Source: Thermus albus (lineage in GTDB: Bacteria; Deinococcota; Deinococci; Deinococcales; Thermaceae). From it: a DNA stretch of 64,000 nucleotides. The notes beneath the pieces were generated by a model. That model saw only the letters and a program-made list of their open reading frames with translations. It searched no databases and had not been told where the DNA came from. Of the stretch, positions 33,743 through 42,198 are shown one piece after another. Position 1 is the first letter of the stretch. Every line of letters starts with the position of its first letter. The stretch spans positions 124,001 to 188,000 of the forward strand of contig NZ_JAKTNR010000003.1 of the NCBI RefSeq assembly GCF_022760855.1, in the 5' to 3' direction. The translations under genes were made by a program, and so were the position numbers.

Positions 33743-34158
33743 GCCCGCCTCCTAGGGGAAAACTGCACCGCCAGGGTGCGCCCGGCCACCAGGGCCAAGA
33801 TGCCCAGGGTCCAGAAGAAGAGGTCCAATCCCGAGAGCTTTTCGGCAAAGAGGAGAAGCAAAAGCTCCCGCAAGGCCAGGGCCACGCCGATTTCCAGCAG
33901 GACCTCGAGGCGTACCCTTTCCAGCTCAAAGTACTCCACAAACACCCGAACCAGTTCCAGGACTATGACCAGGCTCAGGACGTTGGTCACCAGCTCCTTA
34001 AGGCCTAGGCGTACCGTGGGCTCGCTGAGGGTGAGGCCTAGTTCCAGGAAGGTGCGCCCTACCCCCACGAAAAGACCGATGAGCAGGGCTACCACCACCA
34101 GGTTGAAGACCAGGCGGGTGGCCCGGCGGTAGAGGGAAAGGAAGAGGTCCTGGCCCAT
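33739..34158 (-). CDS. PsiE-family membrane protein
   Basis: 139 residues with four predicted membrane helices (LVFNLVVVALLIGLFVGVG, VLSLVIVLELVRVFVEYFEL, LFFWTLGILALVAGRTLAV). The pattern and length match the phosphate-starvation-inducible PsiE family, whose biochemical role is unknown. It is the first gene of the antiporter/protease operon on the minus strand. Confidence 0.72.
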   Translation of the reverse strand: MGQDLFLSLYRRATRLVFNLVVVALLIGLFVGVGRTFLELGLTLSEPTVRLGLKELVTNVLSLVIVLELVRVFVEYFELERVRLEVLLEIGVALALRELLLLLFAEKLSGLDLFFWTLGILALVAGRTLAVQFSPRRRA

Positions 34159-34234
34159 CTTCTATGTCGTCTCCTAAGCTCCGCTAAGGCGCCATACTTT
34201 TTCCCGGCCCCCACGGTTGCATGCCCGGATGGCG

Positions 34235-34681
34235 CTAGAGAAGAAGGTTAAAAATTCCCTCAGCCCGTTCGTGATGTTCCGTCTGAGGGTTCTTCATCTT
34301 GGGATCCAGCTCTTTCAAGACCCGGGCGTAGGCCACCACCAGGGCTCCGGCTATCTCGGGAAGCAGGTTCCGTACATCCTCGGAGATTCCCAGATCCAAA
34401 GGGGGAAGGGTAGCCAAGGTGTCCAGCACGGGTTTGAGCTCCAAGGTGGTGTCCATGGCTCGGAACTCCTGGAGGGTTTCCTGGAGCCCCTTGGTGATGG
34501 GTACATCCGGCTCAAAGATGATGTCCCGGCCGTTGTACTTGGCGTGGCGCTCGGCCACCACCAGCAGGTCGTAGATCTTGTTCCGGAGAAAGTCCGAAAG
34601 GCGTTTAAGGTCGTTCTTGTCCACGTCCAAGCCCGCAGCCAGGCGGAAAAGCTTCTCAAACTCGGCCACTTTCATCAGCAT
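34235..34681 (-). CDS. DUF1931 histone-fold protein
   Basis: 148 residues. The protein matches the DUF1931 family found in Thermus and Aquifex, in which two histone-fold halves lie in one chain. Residues ~5-65 (FEKLFRLAAGLDVDKNDLKR, KIYDLLVVAERHAKYNGRD) form the first half and ~85-140 the second. Start ATG at 34681 is supported by GGAGGTGA about 8 bases upstream; an ATG two codons later also fits. It is the last gene of the heat-shock cluster, separated from hsp20 by a hairpin terminator. DNA binding has been suggested for the fold but is not shown here. Confidence 0.8.
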   Translation of the reverse strand: MLMKVAEFEKLFRLAAGLDVDKNDLKRLSDFLRNKIYDLLVVAERHAKYNGRDIIFEPDVPITKGLQETLQEFRAMDTTLELKPVLDTLATLPPLDLGISEDVRNLLPEIAGALVVAYARVLKELDPKMKNPQTEHHERAEGIFNLLL

Positions 34682-34749
34682 GGTCGTTCACCTCCAATGA
34701 TGGCCAACTGGGGTCTGAACCCCGACCACGAAACCTCAGGCCTAGGCCT

Positions 34750-34783
34750 GGGGGTTAGCCCAGGACTCGCCAGGGTAACCCCC
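34750..34783 (-). terminator. Hairpin terminator after hsp20
   Basis: GGGGGTTA (34750-34757) pairs with TAACCCCC (34776-34783), extended by CCC/GGG inside after one bulged base. It starts just after the hsp20 stop codon and separates that gene from the DUF1931 gene. Confidence 0.6.
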
Positions 34784-34784
34784 C

Positions 34785-35198
34785 TTAACCTTCCACCACA
34801 GGAATCCGCACCGGCGGTTCGGCCTCCCGCTTCTCCCGGGGGATTTTCACCTCCAGCACCCCCTTTTGCAGGCGGGCCTCGAGGCCCTCCTTCTTGGCAT
34901 CCTTGGGAAGAAGGTAAGCCCGGTAGATGCGACCATAGACGATTTCCGAGAGGTGCTTGGTGCGCTTCTCCTCCTTTTTCTCCCCTTCTATGACCAGCTG
35001 GTCCCCCTCGAGGCGCACCTCCAGGTTCTCCGGGCCCAGGCCCGGGACCTCCACCCGCAAAAGGTAATGGCCCTCGTGCTCGGAAAGCTCCGAGAGGGGC
35101 TCCAGGGTTTCCCCTTCTTCCTTGAAGACCTTTTCCAGGGCTTCTTCAAAGGCTTTCCGCACCCGGTTACGGCCAAAGGGCCAAAGTTTCTCCAACAT
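34785..35198 (-). CDS. Small heat-shock protein, Hsp20/alpha-crystallin family
   Basis: 137 residues. The alpha-crystallin domain covers ~40-125 (HYLLRVEVPGLGPENLEVRL, LPKDAKKEGLEARLQKGVLE), ending with the IPV-type motif RIPVV at the C-terminus used for oligomer assembly. AAAGGAGGGGAG precedes the ATG. ATP-independent holdase that keeps unfolding proteins soluble for ClpB and DnaK, both encoded nearby. Confidence 0.9.
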   Translation of the reverse strand: MLEKLWPFGRNRVRKAFEEALEKVFKEEGETLEPLSELSEHEGHYLLRVEVPGLGPENLEVRLEGDQLVIEGEKKEEKRTKHLSEIVYGRIYRAYLLPKDAKKEGLEARLQKGVLEVKIPREKREAEPPVRIPVVEG

Positions 35199-35224
35199 AC
35201 TCCCCTCCTTTAGCAGGCAAGGCG

Positions 35225-35248
35225 GGGCCCCGCCCCCGGGCGGGGCCC
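35225..35248 (-). terminator. GC-only hairpin between the phosphoesterase-like gene and hsp20
   Basis: A perfect 11-base stem GGGCCCCGCCC / GGGCGGGGCCC with a two-base loop lies six bases after the upstream stop codon. There is no T run, so it may be an attenuator or RNA processing site within the cluster. Confidence 0.6.
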
Positions 35249-35254
35249 TCCTGC

Positions 35255-35941
35255 CTAGCGGACGTTCCCCGTCTCCAGCTTCCTGGCCCTCAGGTCCAGG
35301 AGGCTGTACTCACCCTCGGAGAGATCCCCCGGTACCACCACCCAACTGGCCCCCAGCATTTCGTGCTTCTGCCCCTTGCCGGCGGTGATCACCAGGAGGG
35401 GGTTATGGGTCTTGATGAGGTGGGCCACCTCGTGGGACCCACCTTCCCCTAGGCCCTTGTGGTAGGGGTTGGTGTAGAAGAGGAGGATCTTGGGGTAGTC
35501 TTTAAGGTCCCAAAGGGCCTTCAGGTGGTACTCGGCCACCCAGGCGGGGTAGCGGAGGGTTTCCTTTTCCTCGGGTTCCCCGTCGTCGGTGATCTCCCCG
35601 CCCATCCCCGCCACCAGGTAAGGACCCTTAAAGAAGGTGAAGGTCTCGTGGACATTGCGCATCTCAGGCCGCACCAGCTCAATGTTGGCCGCCTCCCTCA
35701 GGTACTCCCAGATGGGGGCATCCTGCGGCCCGGGGATGTAGACGGTGGGGAGATGGGCCTCGGCGAGGATGCGGAAGAAGGCGGCGTAGTCGCGGCTTTT
35801 GGCCGTCTTGGGCATGAGGTTCCCCACGAGGGCCAGGGCGTCGGCCCCGGTGTCGGGGGCCAGCTTCACCAGCTTTTCCAGGGCCTCGAGGTCGCCCATG
35901 GGGTTAGAAGTGGCCAGGATGTACCGCGTGGTCCGCCGCAT
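35255..35941 (-). CDS. Metallophosphoesterase-fold protein with altered metal ligands
   Basis: 228 residues, similar in length and pattern to the small calcineurin-like phosphoesterase family that includes the Thermus protein TT1561. The usual ligand motifs are changed: the first block reads ATSNPMGDLEAL where D-x-H-G is expected, the second VGNLMP where G-D is expected, and the late block AGKGQKHEM where G-H-x-H is expected. Metal binding is therefore doubtful and it may be a non-catalytic relative. GGAGGTGAG precedes the ATG. It lies between two hsp20 genes, so a role in stress response is possible. Assignment of fold is moderate. Confidence 0.65.
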   Translation of the reverse strand: MRRTTRYILATSNPMGDLEALEKLVKLAPDTGADALALVGNLMPKTAKSRDYAAFFRILAEAHLPTVYIPGPQDAPIWEYLREAANIELVRPEMRNVHETFTFFKGPYLVAGMGGEITDDGEPEEKETLRYPAWVAEYHLKALWDLKDYPKILLFYTNPYHKGLGEGGSHEVAHLIKTHNPLLVITAGKGQKHEMLGASWVVVPGDLSEGEYSLLDLRARKLETGNVR

Positions 35942-35951
35942 AGCTCACCTC

Positions 35952-36368
35952 CTATTCCACCTGCACCTGGATCTTCTTGGGCTTGCTTTCCTCGGCCTTA
36001 GGAACCAACAGGTGGAGCACCCCGTGGCGGAACTTGGCCTGCACCCGGGAGAGGTCAAAGGTGCTGGGCACGTTGAAGCTCCGAGCAAAGGTGCCGTAGG
36101 GGCCTTCTAGGCGGTGGTAGGCCACGTTATCCCGCTTCTCAAAGGGGCGCTCCGCCTTCACGGAAAGAACCCCTTCTTCGGCCACCACCTCCACCTTTTC
36201 CGGCTCCACCCCGGGCAGGTAGACCAGAAGGTGCAAGCCGGTTTCGTCTTCCAGGATGTCCACCGGGGGGGCATAGACCCTGGGCCCCTGCTGGGGGGTC
36301 GTGCCGAAGGCCCTTGCCAAGCGCTCCTGCAACTCCTCCAACTCCCTGAATGGATCGAACCGTACCAT
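35952..36368 (-). CDS. Small heat-shock protein, Hsp20 family (second copy)
   Basis: 138 residues from the ATG at 36368 (MVRFDPFRELEELQERLARA), preceded by GGAGGTGAGG; a GTG nine bases upstream is possible. The alpha-crystallin domain is at ~40-130 (LHLLVYLPGVEPEKVEVVAE, VPSTFDLSRVQAKFRHGVLH). It diverges strongly from the other Hsp20 at 34785-35198, so the two are not a recent duplication and probably form different oligomers. The C-terminal IPV-type tail is weak (KKIQVQVE). Confidence 0.9.
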   Translation of the reverse strand: MVRFDPFRELEELQERLARAFGTTPQQGPRVYAPPVDILEDETGLHLLVYLPGVEPEKVEVVAEEGVLSVKAERPFEKRDNVAYHRLEGPYGTFARSFNVPSTFDLSRVQAKFRHGVLHLLVPKAEESKPKKIQVQVE

Positions 36369-36383
36369 CCTCCTCACCTCCTT

Positions 36384-37568
36384 TCACCACCTCAGGAGCG
36401 CGGCCATGCCGCCACGCTCCAGAAGCTGCTTTTCTGCCTCGCCCCGGACGAACTCCAGCTTGGCGGCGTAGCCCGTGGCCAGCTCCGACAGGACCACGGC
36501 CAGGGGTTTGGCCTCGGGGTTTTGGCAGTGGGCCAGGGCCCGGGCCTCTTCGGGGAAGAAGATCCCGTCGCAGGCGTACACGGTTTGGTCCAGGTGCCAG
36601 GGAAGCACCCAAAGCTCAACCCGACCTTCCTGAACCCTTTCCAGGACTTCCAGGCCGAAGGCCACCTTGGGATAGGCTTCCTCCAGCTTCTTGAGTAGCT
36701 CTACCTCGCCCTTGCGCTCCATCTCCTCCAGGACAGGTTCCAGCCGCTTGAGCACCTGGCCGGGGCTGACCCCGGGATGGGGCAGGGAGGGAAGAAGGGC
36801 CACCACCTTTTCCTTAAGGCGTTTGGGCAGGTAGCCCAGGAAAAGCTGGGTGTGCTCCTCGGGGCCCATGAGGATAAGGCGGGTGAACCCGCGTTCCTCC
36901 GTAAGTTTCTCCAGCTCGTGGCTTAGGGTCTTATAAAAACGTTCTTCCCAAGCGGCCAGGCGCTTGGCGAAGAGGTCCTGGCCTGCCCCGCCCCGGGAGA
37001 TGCCCGCCAGGTTGAAGCGGCGCCCCGGGGCATCCAGGGAGAGCCGCCGCCAGGCCTCGGTGTCCAAGGCCAAGAAGGCGTCGCTCACCTCCTGGACTTC
37101 ACCCAGGAAGATTTCAAAAACCCGCCAGCGCTCCTGGTCCAAATAGACCACCCCGTAGCGCTCGTACTCGTCCAGGGCGTAGATAAGGGGGAGGAGGAAG
37201 GGCTCGCCGTAGTGGGCCAGAGCCCCGTCCGTAAAAAAGCGGCTTTCCTTTTCCCCTAGGAAGGTGGTTTTGAGGCTGGAGACCAGGGGCAGTTCCACCT
37301 GCAGCAACAGGGTTTCAAAGACCTTCTCGCTGGCGAAGAAGACGGCGGTTTTTGCCTCTAGAACTTGGTTTTTCAGCACCTCCAGGATCCTTTCCTGCAG
37401 GTCCTGGGGCACCTTGAGGGCCTTCATGGCGTCCTTGGCCCTCAGGGCGTAGGCCCGGTTGGCGTTTTCGGGCTTGGCGGGGTTGAGGTCCAGGTAGAGG
37501 GAAAGGACGGTTCCCTCCTCTAGGGCTAGGCCTTCCTTGATGCGCCGGATCTCTTCCTTGCCGATCAT
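36384..37568 (-). CDS. BaeRF-family (bacterial archaeo-eukaryotic release-factor-like) protein
   Basis: 394 residues. The layout matches the bacterial relatives of archaeal/eukaryotic release factor eRF1: an N-terminal domain beginning VLSLYLDLNPAKPENANRAY, a middle RNase H-like region (YGVVYLDQERWRVFEIFLGE), and a C-terminal L7Ae-like part (GRVELWVLPWHLDQTVYACD). These proteins are proposed to act on stalled ribosomes, but function is mostly unproven. A glycine-rich loop (ISRGGAGQDL) occupies the place of the release-factor catalytic loop. Its ATG overlaps the ferritin-like gene by four bases and follows AGGAGGT, so it is co-expressed with clpB. Confidence 0.7.
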   Translation of the reverse strand: MIGKEEIRRIKEGLALEEGTVLSLYLDLNPAKPENANRAYALRAKDAMKALKVPQDLQERILEVLKNQVLEAKTAVFFASEKVFETLLLQVELPLVSSLKTTFLGEKESRFFTDGALAHYGEPFLLPLIYALDEYERYGVVYLDQERWRVFEIFLGEVQEVSDAFLALDTEAWRRLSLDAPGRRFNLAGISRGGAGQDLFAKRLAAWEERFYKTLSHELEKLTEERGFTRLILMGPEEHTQLFLGYLPKRLKEKVVALLPSLPHPGVSPGQVLKRLEPVLEEMERKGEVELLKKLEEAYPKVAFGLEVLERVQEGRVELWVLPWHLDQTVYACDGIFFPEEARALAHCQNPEAKPLAVVLSELATGYAAKLEFVRGEAEKQLLERGGMAALLRW

Positions 37569-37954
37569 AGGCCACCTCCTAAAAGGGCCACCGCCTTGCG
37601 GATGGCTTCTTGGTTAAGCTTCTCCTCCTGGCCTAGGCGGGTGAAGAGGGCCTCGAGGTCCGGATCGGGGAAGGTGCTTTCCAGGTAGTAGGCCCGGTCA
37701 AACCCTTCCTCGGAGAGGAGGCGAAGTAGCGCCTCCCAGCCTTCCTCCTCCACCTTGGGGGTAGGGGGGAGGGAGGCCTGAAGGCGGCGCAAGATTTCGG
37801 CGACGGCCTCGGCATGGGCCCGCTCCCGCTTGGCCACTTCCTCCAAAAGGGCCCGGATGTGGGGGTAAGGGACCCTCTCCGCAGCCCTTTCCGCCCGAAG
37901 GGCATCCAGGAGTTCGTCCTGGTAGGCCTGTTTTAGGACTTCCACCCTATCCAT
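37565..37954 (-). CDS. Ferritin-like (rubrerythrin-type) domain protein
   Basis: 129 residues, all alpha-helical. The first helices contain YQDELLDALRAERAAERVP and VAKRERAHAEAVAEILRRL, a carboxylate/histidine pattern of ferritin-like four-helix bundles; the second half has EEGFDRAYYLESTFPDPDLE and QEEKLNQEAIRK. The full E-ExxH-E-ExxH di-iron set is not clearly present, so metal binding is uncertain. It lies between clpB and the BaeRF gene. Possible role in oxidative or iron stress during heat shock (inference). Confidence 0.6.
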   Translation of the reverse strand: MDRVEVLKQAYQDELLDALRAERAAERVPYPHIRALLEEVAKRERAHAEAVAEILRRLQASLPPTPKVEEEGWEALLRLLSEEGFDRAYYLESTFPDPDLEALFTRLGQEEKLNQEAIRKAVALLGGGL

Positions 37955-37968
37955 AATCCCCTCCTTCC

Positions 37969-40554
37969 TTAGGCCTGCACCGGGGCCTCCGTGCGGAAGA
38001 CCAGGCCCGTGGGGCCTGCGTCCACCACCACGGAATCCCCCTCCTTGATCTCTCCGGCCAGGATCTTCACCGCCAAGGGCGTTTCCAGCTCCCGCCCCAT
38101 CACCCGCCTCAAGGGCCTGGCCCCGAAGACGGGGTCGTAGCCCCGCTCGGCCAGGTAGTCCTTGGCGGCCTCGGTGAGGGTTAAGGTGATGCGCTTTTCC
38201 GCAAGGCGAGCCCTTAGGCCTTGCAGCTGGATTTCCACGATCTCCCGGATCTGTTCCCGGGTGAGGGGCCTAAAGACCACGATCTCGTCCAAGCGGTTCA
38301 GGAACTCGGGGCGGAAGTGCCTTTGCAGGATGGCAAAGACCTCCTCCCGGATCCTCTCGTAGGGTTTGCCTTGCTGGATACCCTCGAGGATCAAGGGGCT
38401 TCCCAGGTTGGAGGTGAGGATGATGACGGTGTTGCGGAAGTCCACGGTGCGGCCGTGGGAGTCGGTGAGGCGGCCATCGTCCAGGATCTGGAGAAGGATG
38501 TTGAAAACGTCGGGGTGGGCCTTTTCTATCTCGTCAAAGAGGATGACCGTGTAGGGGCGGCGCCTTACCGCCTCGGTGAGCTGGCCCCCTTCCTCGTAGC
38601 CCACATAGCCCGGAGGGGCCCCAATGAGGCGGCTTACGGTGTGCTTCTCCATGTACTCGGTCATGTCAATGCGCACCATGGCCTCCTCGGTGTCAAAGAG
38701 GGTGGCGGCCAGGGTCTTGGCCAGCTCCGTCTTGCCCACCCCCGTGGGACCCAGGAAGAGGAAGCTCCCGATGGGCCGGTTGGGGTCCTTGAGGCCGGCC
38801 CGGGCCCGCCTTATGGCATCGGCCACGGCCCTTATGGCCTCGTCCTGCCCCACCACCCGCTTGTGGAGCTCGTCTTCCAGCCTTAAGAGCTTCTCCCTTT
38901 CCCCTTCCAGAAGCTTGGAAACGGGGATGCCGGTCCAACGGGAGACGATCTCGGCGATATCCTCCTCGGTGACCTCCAGGCGCACGAAGCGGGCCTCCTT
39001 GAGCCCTTCGGAAAGGGCCTCCACCTCGGCCTCGAGGCGGGGAAGCTCCCCGTAGCGGAGCTCCGCCGCCCGGTTCAGGTCGTACTGGCGCTCGGCCAGC
39101 TCAATCTGGCGGCGTACCTCGTCCAGGCGTTGCTGGGCCTCGTGGAGCTTCTTCAGGATCTCCCTTTCCCGTTCCCACTCCGCTTTCAGCTTCTGGATTT
39201 CCTGGCTGAGATTGGCGATCTCTTCTTCTACCTTCCTTAGCCTTTCCTGGGAGTCTGGGTCCTTTTCCTTCTTCAGGGCTTCCCGCTCGATTTCCAGCTG
39301 GAGCCTTCTCCGCTCCAGGGCGTCTATCTCCTCGGGTGCGCTTTCCAGGGCCATGCGCAGGCGGGCTGCCGCCTCGTCCACCAGGTCAATGGCCTTGTCG
39401 GGAAGGCGCCTTTCCGTGATGTAACGGTGGGAGAGGACGGCCGCCGCCACCAAGGCGGGGTCGGAGATGCGCACCCCATGGTGCACCTCGTACTTCTCCT
39501 TGATGCCCCGGAGGATGGAGATGGTGTCCTCCACGCTGGGCTCGTCCACGTAAACGGGCTGGAAGCGCCTTTCCAGGGCGGGGTCCTTCTCAATCTCCCG
39601 GTACTCGTCCAAGGTGGTGGCCCCGATGAGCCTAAGCTCCCCCCGGGCCAGGGCAGGCTTCAGCATGTTGCCAGCGTCTACGGCGCCCTCCACCTTGCCC
39701 GCCCCCACCACGGTGTGGAGCTCGTCAATGAAGAGGATGATCTCCCCCTGGGACTGCACCACCTCCTGGATCACCGCCTTCAGGCGTTCCTCAAACTCGC
39801 CCCGGTACTTGGCCCCGGCCAGAAGGGAGCCCATCTGCAAGGAGATGATGCGCTTGCCCTTTAGGCCCTCCGGTACATCCCCCTTGACGATGCGCTGGGC
39901 CAGGCCCTCCACGATGGCGGTCTTGCCCACCCCGGGCTCGCCGATGAGCACCGGGTTGTTCTTAGTGCGCCTTAGGAGGATCTGAATGGTGCGCCGGATC
40001 TCCTCGTCCCGGCCGATCACCGGGTCCAGCTTGCCCTCGGCCGCCAGTTTGGTGAGGTCAATGCCGTATTGTTCCAGGGCGTTGTAGGTGCTTTCCGCGT
40101 GTTCCGTCTGCACGGTTTTACCTCCTCTTAGCTCTTGCAAGGCCTTTTTGAGGGCGTTTTCCTCGGGAAGGGCGTTCTGGAAGGGGGGCTCGGGCCTCGA
40201 GGCCTCCGCCAGGGCCAGCACCAAGGTGTCCAGGGCCACGAACCGGTCCTTGAGCTCCCCCATGAGGGCCTCGGCCCGGTCCAGGGCCCGGGCGAGCCTT
40301 TGGGAAAGGTACTGGCCCACCTCCGCCCCCTCCACCTTGGGCAAGCGGCCCATCTCCCGCTCAGCCCCCTCTTTGAGGGCCTGGGGGTTACCCCCTGCCC
40401 TCTCCAGAAGCCGCCAGGCCAGGCCCGTGGGGTCCTTTAGGAGTACGGCCCAGAGGTGGGGCAGGTCAATGGCCTGGTGCCGCATTTCCCGGGCCAGGAC
40501 CTGGGCCTGGGCCAGGGCTTCACGGGCGGCTTGGGTCCAGCGCTCCAGGTTCAT
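37969..40554 (-). CDS. clpB: ClpB disaggregase
   Basis: 861 residues, close to other Thermus ClpB. N-terminal Clp_N repeats (1-145); first AAA+ domain with Walker [13 protein letters not shown] and Walker [11 protein letters not shown]; long coiled-coil middle domain (~395-525), which distinguishes ClpB from ClpA/ClpC; second AAA+ domain with [16 protein letters not shown]-terminal small domain. It pulls polypeptides out of aggregates together with DnaK, DnaJ, GrpE and small heat-shock proteins, all encoded here. It has its own promoter at 40578-40606, separate from the dnaK operon, from which it is divided by an IS605 remnant. Confidence 0.97.
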   Translation of the reverse strand: MNLERWTQAAREALAQAQVLAREMRHQAIDLPHLWAVLLKDPTGLAWRLLERAGGNPQALKEGAEREMGRLPKVEGAEVGQYLSQRLARALDRAEALMGELKDRFVALDTLVLALAEASRPEPPFQNALPEENALKKALQELRGGKTVQTEHAESTYNALEQYGIDLTKLAAEGKLDPVIGRDEEIRRTIQILLRRTKNNPVLIGEPGVGKTAIVEGLAQRIVKGDVPEGLKGKRIISLQMGSLLAGAKYRGEFEERLKAVIQEVVQSQGEIILFIDELHTVVGAGKVEGAVDAGNMLKPALARGELRLIGATTLDEYREIEKDPALERRFQPVYVDEPSVEDTISILRGIKEKYEVHHGVRISDPALVAAAVLSHRYITERRLPDKAIDLVDEAAARLRMALESAPEEIDALERRRLQLEIEREALKKEKDPDSQERLRKVEEEIANLSQEIQKLKAEWEREREILKKLHEAQQRLDEVRRQIELAERQYDLNRAAELRYGELPRLEAEVEALSEGLKEARFVRLEVTEEDIAEIVSRWTGIPVSKLLEGEREKLLRLEDELHKRVVGQDEAIRAVADAIRRARAGLKDPNRPIGSFLFLGPTGVGKTELAKTLAATLFDTEEAMVRIDMTEYMEKHTVSRLIGAPPGYVGYEEGGQLTEAVRRRPYTVILFDEIEKAHPDVFNILLQILDDGRLTDSHGRTVDFRNTVIILTSNLGSPLILEGIQQGKPYERIREEVFAILQRHFRPEFLNRLDEIVVFRPLTREQIREIVEIQLQGLRARLAEKRITLTLTEAAKDYLAERGYDPVFGARPLRRVMGRELETPLAVKILAGEIKEGDSVVVDAGPTGLVFRTEAPVQA

Positions 40555-40577
40555 ACCCCTTGCCTCCTACTGGCTTA

Positions 40578-40606
40578 ATCATATCGCTTGATATGAATGG
40601 TGTCAA
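40578..40606 (-). promoter_or_regulatory. clpB promoter overlapped by a palindromic operator
   Basis: On the minus strand TTGACA (40601-40606) and TATGAT (40578-40583) are separated by exactly 17 bases, a near-ideal housekeeping promoter for clpB. A perfect inverted repeat, TCATATC-GCTT-GATATGA (40579-40596), covers most of the -10 and half of the spacer, so a bound repressor would block RNA polymerase. It is neither the CIRCE element of HrcA nor the HAIR element of HspR. Confidence 0.75.
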
Positions 40607-40883
40607 TAGACTTGAACAGGCCATGCGCCAACTCTTGCCGCTTACGCCGGAGAAGGTTCGCCAAAAGGAGGGGAGGAAACGCCCTTTGCCCTTGATTATA
40701 CAGGGAAGGATTGGGCGGGATGTCCCAGCTTGGGTGGGTCCTTTCCCGGGGCGTTTGGGACGGTGGAGGCCGCTGGGATGGGCTTAGAGGAAAGGGGGGT
40801 GTGGGGGGCTATACTCCCCTGGTTTTCAAACCGGGGATACATGGACCCCCACGTGCCCCGCAGGGGCACATGGCCTGGTGCGT
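40607..40883. other. Gene-free spacer with strong hairpins upstream of clpB
   Basis: No coding pattern is convincing here. Hairpins seen: CCCC-t-GGTTT/AAACC-GGGG near 40825-40846, and GTGCCCC-gca-GGGGCAC near 40854-40870. They may be remnants of the upstream edge of the IS605-type insertion or of a former dafA-clpB junction. No tRNA fold could be made from them. Confidence 0.4.
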
Positions 40884-41139
40884 GGCACATGTGTAGTACA
40901 CTTTTCTTGGGGACAGCGTTCCCCGTGGACCTTGAAACTTGGAGTAGGGGGTTCCATCGGGTAGTCCGATGGGTAAAACTCCAAACGAACACCCGTGGCA
41001 GAGCCCGAAGCACTGCGCTCGCCTGCCGATACGGAGTCAAGGTTTTTCTGGGCTCGGACGGAGCCTTCGGGAGTGGGCGCTGTGCAAAGAGTCCCATGAT
41101 GCCCGAGAAGCCCTGTTCTTCAGAACAGGGAGTCGTCAC
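40884..41139 (+). mobile_element. IS200/IS605-type remnant: left-end hairpin, tnpB 3' tail and right end
   Basis: The right part encodes the tail of a TnpB/OrfB protein in the frame TPVAEPEALRSPADTESRFF, ending at a TGA near 41096. The typical right-end hairpin CCCTGTTC-TTCA-GAACAGGG (41111-41130) and AGTCGTCAC follow. The left part has a small hairpin GGGGA...TCCCC near 40908-40923 and a second, CCATCGG...CCGATGG, near 40957. Nearly all of tnpB is missing and no tnpA exists, so this is a non-autonomous derivative. The region that normally makes the TnpB guide (omega) RNA is retained. The right end coincides with the dafA stop codon. The left limit is uncertain. Confidence 0.65.
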
Positions 41140-41372
41140 GAGCGCTCTAAAATCTCCACCACCAAGGCCGCCCCCACCAGGTTGGCCCCCAGGTCGCGGC
41201 GGATGCGTTCGGCTTTGAGCATGCGCAGAAGATCCTCCTCCCGAAAGTACCAGCCGCTTTCCAGCTCCAAAGGCTCCACGAAACCGATCTCCACGTAGGC
41301 CCGCACCACCCCCAAGGAAAGGCCGTAGTCCGCCAGGGCTTCCATGGATATATAGGGGCTACGCGCCAGCAT
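41136..41372 (-). CDS. dafA: DafA, DnaK-DnaJ assembly factor
   Basis: 78 residues, the known length of Thermus DafA. It reads as a MerR-like/CbpM-like small protein ([40 protein letters not shown]). In Thermus thermophilus DafA holds DnaK and DnaJ in a stable trimeric complex and dissociates on heat shock. It overlaps the end of dnaJ by 14 bases, in the order dnaK-grpE-dnaJ-dafA. The stop codon lies within the conserved right end of the IS605-type remnant, so the last residues could have been changed by that insertion. Confidence 0.9.
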   Translation of the reverse strand: MLARSPYISMEALADYGLSLGVVRAYVEIGFVEPLELESGWYFREEDLLRMLKAERIRRDLGANLVGAALVVEILERS

Positions 41373-42195
41373 ACCGCACCTCCTTTAGCTTCCGCCAAAG
41401 GGCCTCCTCCTCGGGGGAGAGGTGCTCGGGGATCACCACCCGCACCTCCAGGTAAAGGTCCCCGCGGCCGTGGGGGCCGGGGAAGCCTTTGCCCTTAAGC
41501 CGCAGTTTCTTCCCCGCCTGGGTCCTCGGGGGAATGGTGACCTCCACCGGCCCTTCCAGGGTGGGGGCCCGCACCTTGCCCCCCACCACGGCGATGGGGG
41601 CAGGGACGTCTAGGGTGGCGTAGAGGTCCTGGCCCTCGAGGCGGAAAACGGGATGGGGCAGAAGCCGCACCCTGAGGAGGAGGTCCCCCGGGGGCTCCCC
41701 CGGGCCCCCTAGGCCAGCCAGGCGGATGGTGCTCCCTTCCTGCACCCCTGGGGGGATCCTCACGGAAACCCGCCTGCCCCCCACCTCCACCACCTTCTCG
41801 CCGCCACGGAAGGCCTCCTCGAGGCTAAGGGGAAGCTCGGCCCTGAGGTCGCGGCCTCTTCTTGGCCTCCTCCGCCCCATGCCTCCAAAGAGCCCGCCAC
41901 CAAAGAGCTCCTGGAAAAAGTCAGAGAAGTCCTCCACGTCAAACCCGGAGAAGTCGTACCCACCCGGGGGTGGCGGTGGGGGAGGGGTGGCGGTGCCGTA
42001 GGTGTCGTAGACCTTGCGCTTTTCCGGGTCGGAAAGGACGGCGTAGGCCTCGTTGATCTCCTTGAAGCGCTCCTCGGCCTCGGGGCTTTTGTTCACGTCA
42101 GGATGGTACTGGCGGGCCAGGCGCTTGTAGGCCCGTTTGATCTCCTCCTGCGTGGCGTTTCTCGGTACCCCCAGGATGGCGTAGTAGTCCTTCAT
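41359..42195 (-). CDS. dnaJ: DnaJ co-chaperone (zinc-finger-less type)
   Basis: 278 residues. J domain ~1-65 with the HPD motif in [12 protein letters not shown], then a Gly/Phe-rich linker ([17 protein letters not shown]), then the two C-terminal beta domains ([40 protein letters not shown]). The Cys-rich zinc domain of type I DnaJ is absent, as is known for Thermus DnaJ. It delivers unfolded proteins to DnaK and stimulates its ATPase. Three bases separate it from grpE and it overlaps dafA. Confidence 0.95.
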   Translation of the reverse strand: MKDYYAILGVPRNATQEEIKRAYKRLARQYHPDVNKSPEAEERFKEINEAYAVLSDPEKRKVYDTYGTATPPPPPPPGGYDFSGFDVEDFSDFFQELFGGGLFGGMGRRRPRRGRDLRAELPLSLEEAFRGGEKVVEVGGRRVSVRIPPGVQEGSTIRLAGLGGPGEPPGDLLLRVRLLPHPVFRLEGQDLYATLDVPAPIAVVGGKVRAPTLEGPVEVTIPPRTQAGKKLRLKGKGFPGPHGRGDLYLEVRVVIPEHLSPEEEALWRKLKEVRYAGA

Positions 42196-42198
42196 GAC

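Noticed and set aside
40555-40620. CIRCE or HspR (HAIR) operator at clpB
   Set aside because: The sequences TTAGCACTC-N9-GAGTGCTAA and CTTGAGT-N7-ACTCAAG are not present; a different palindrome is.
40820-40875. Possible tRNA or structured RNA gene
   Set aside because: Strong hairpins exist, but no cloverleaf, GTTC-type T arm or acceptor stem could be assembled.
40730-41218. 162-codon frame between clpB and dafA
   Set aside because: It reads through the IS605 remnant in a frame different from the tnpB tail and into the antisense of dafA; no conserved product.
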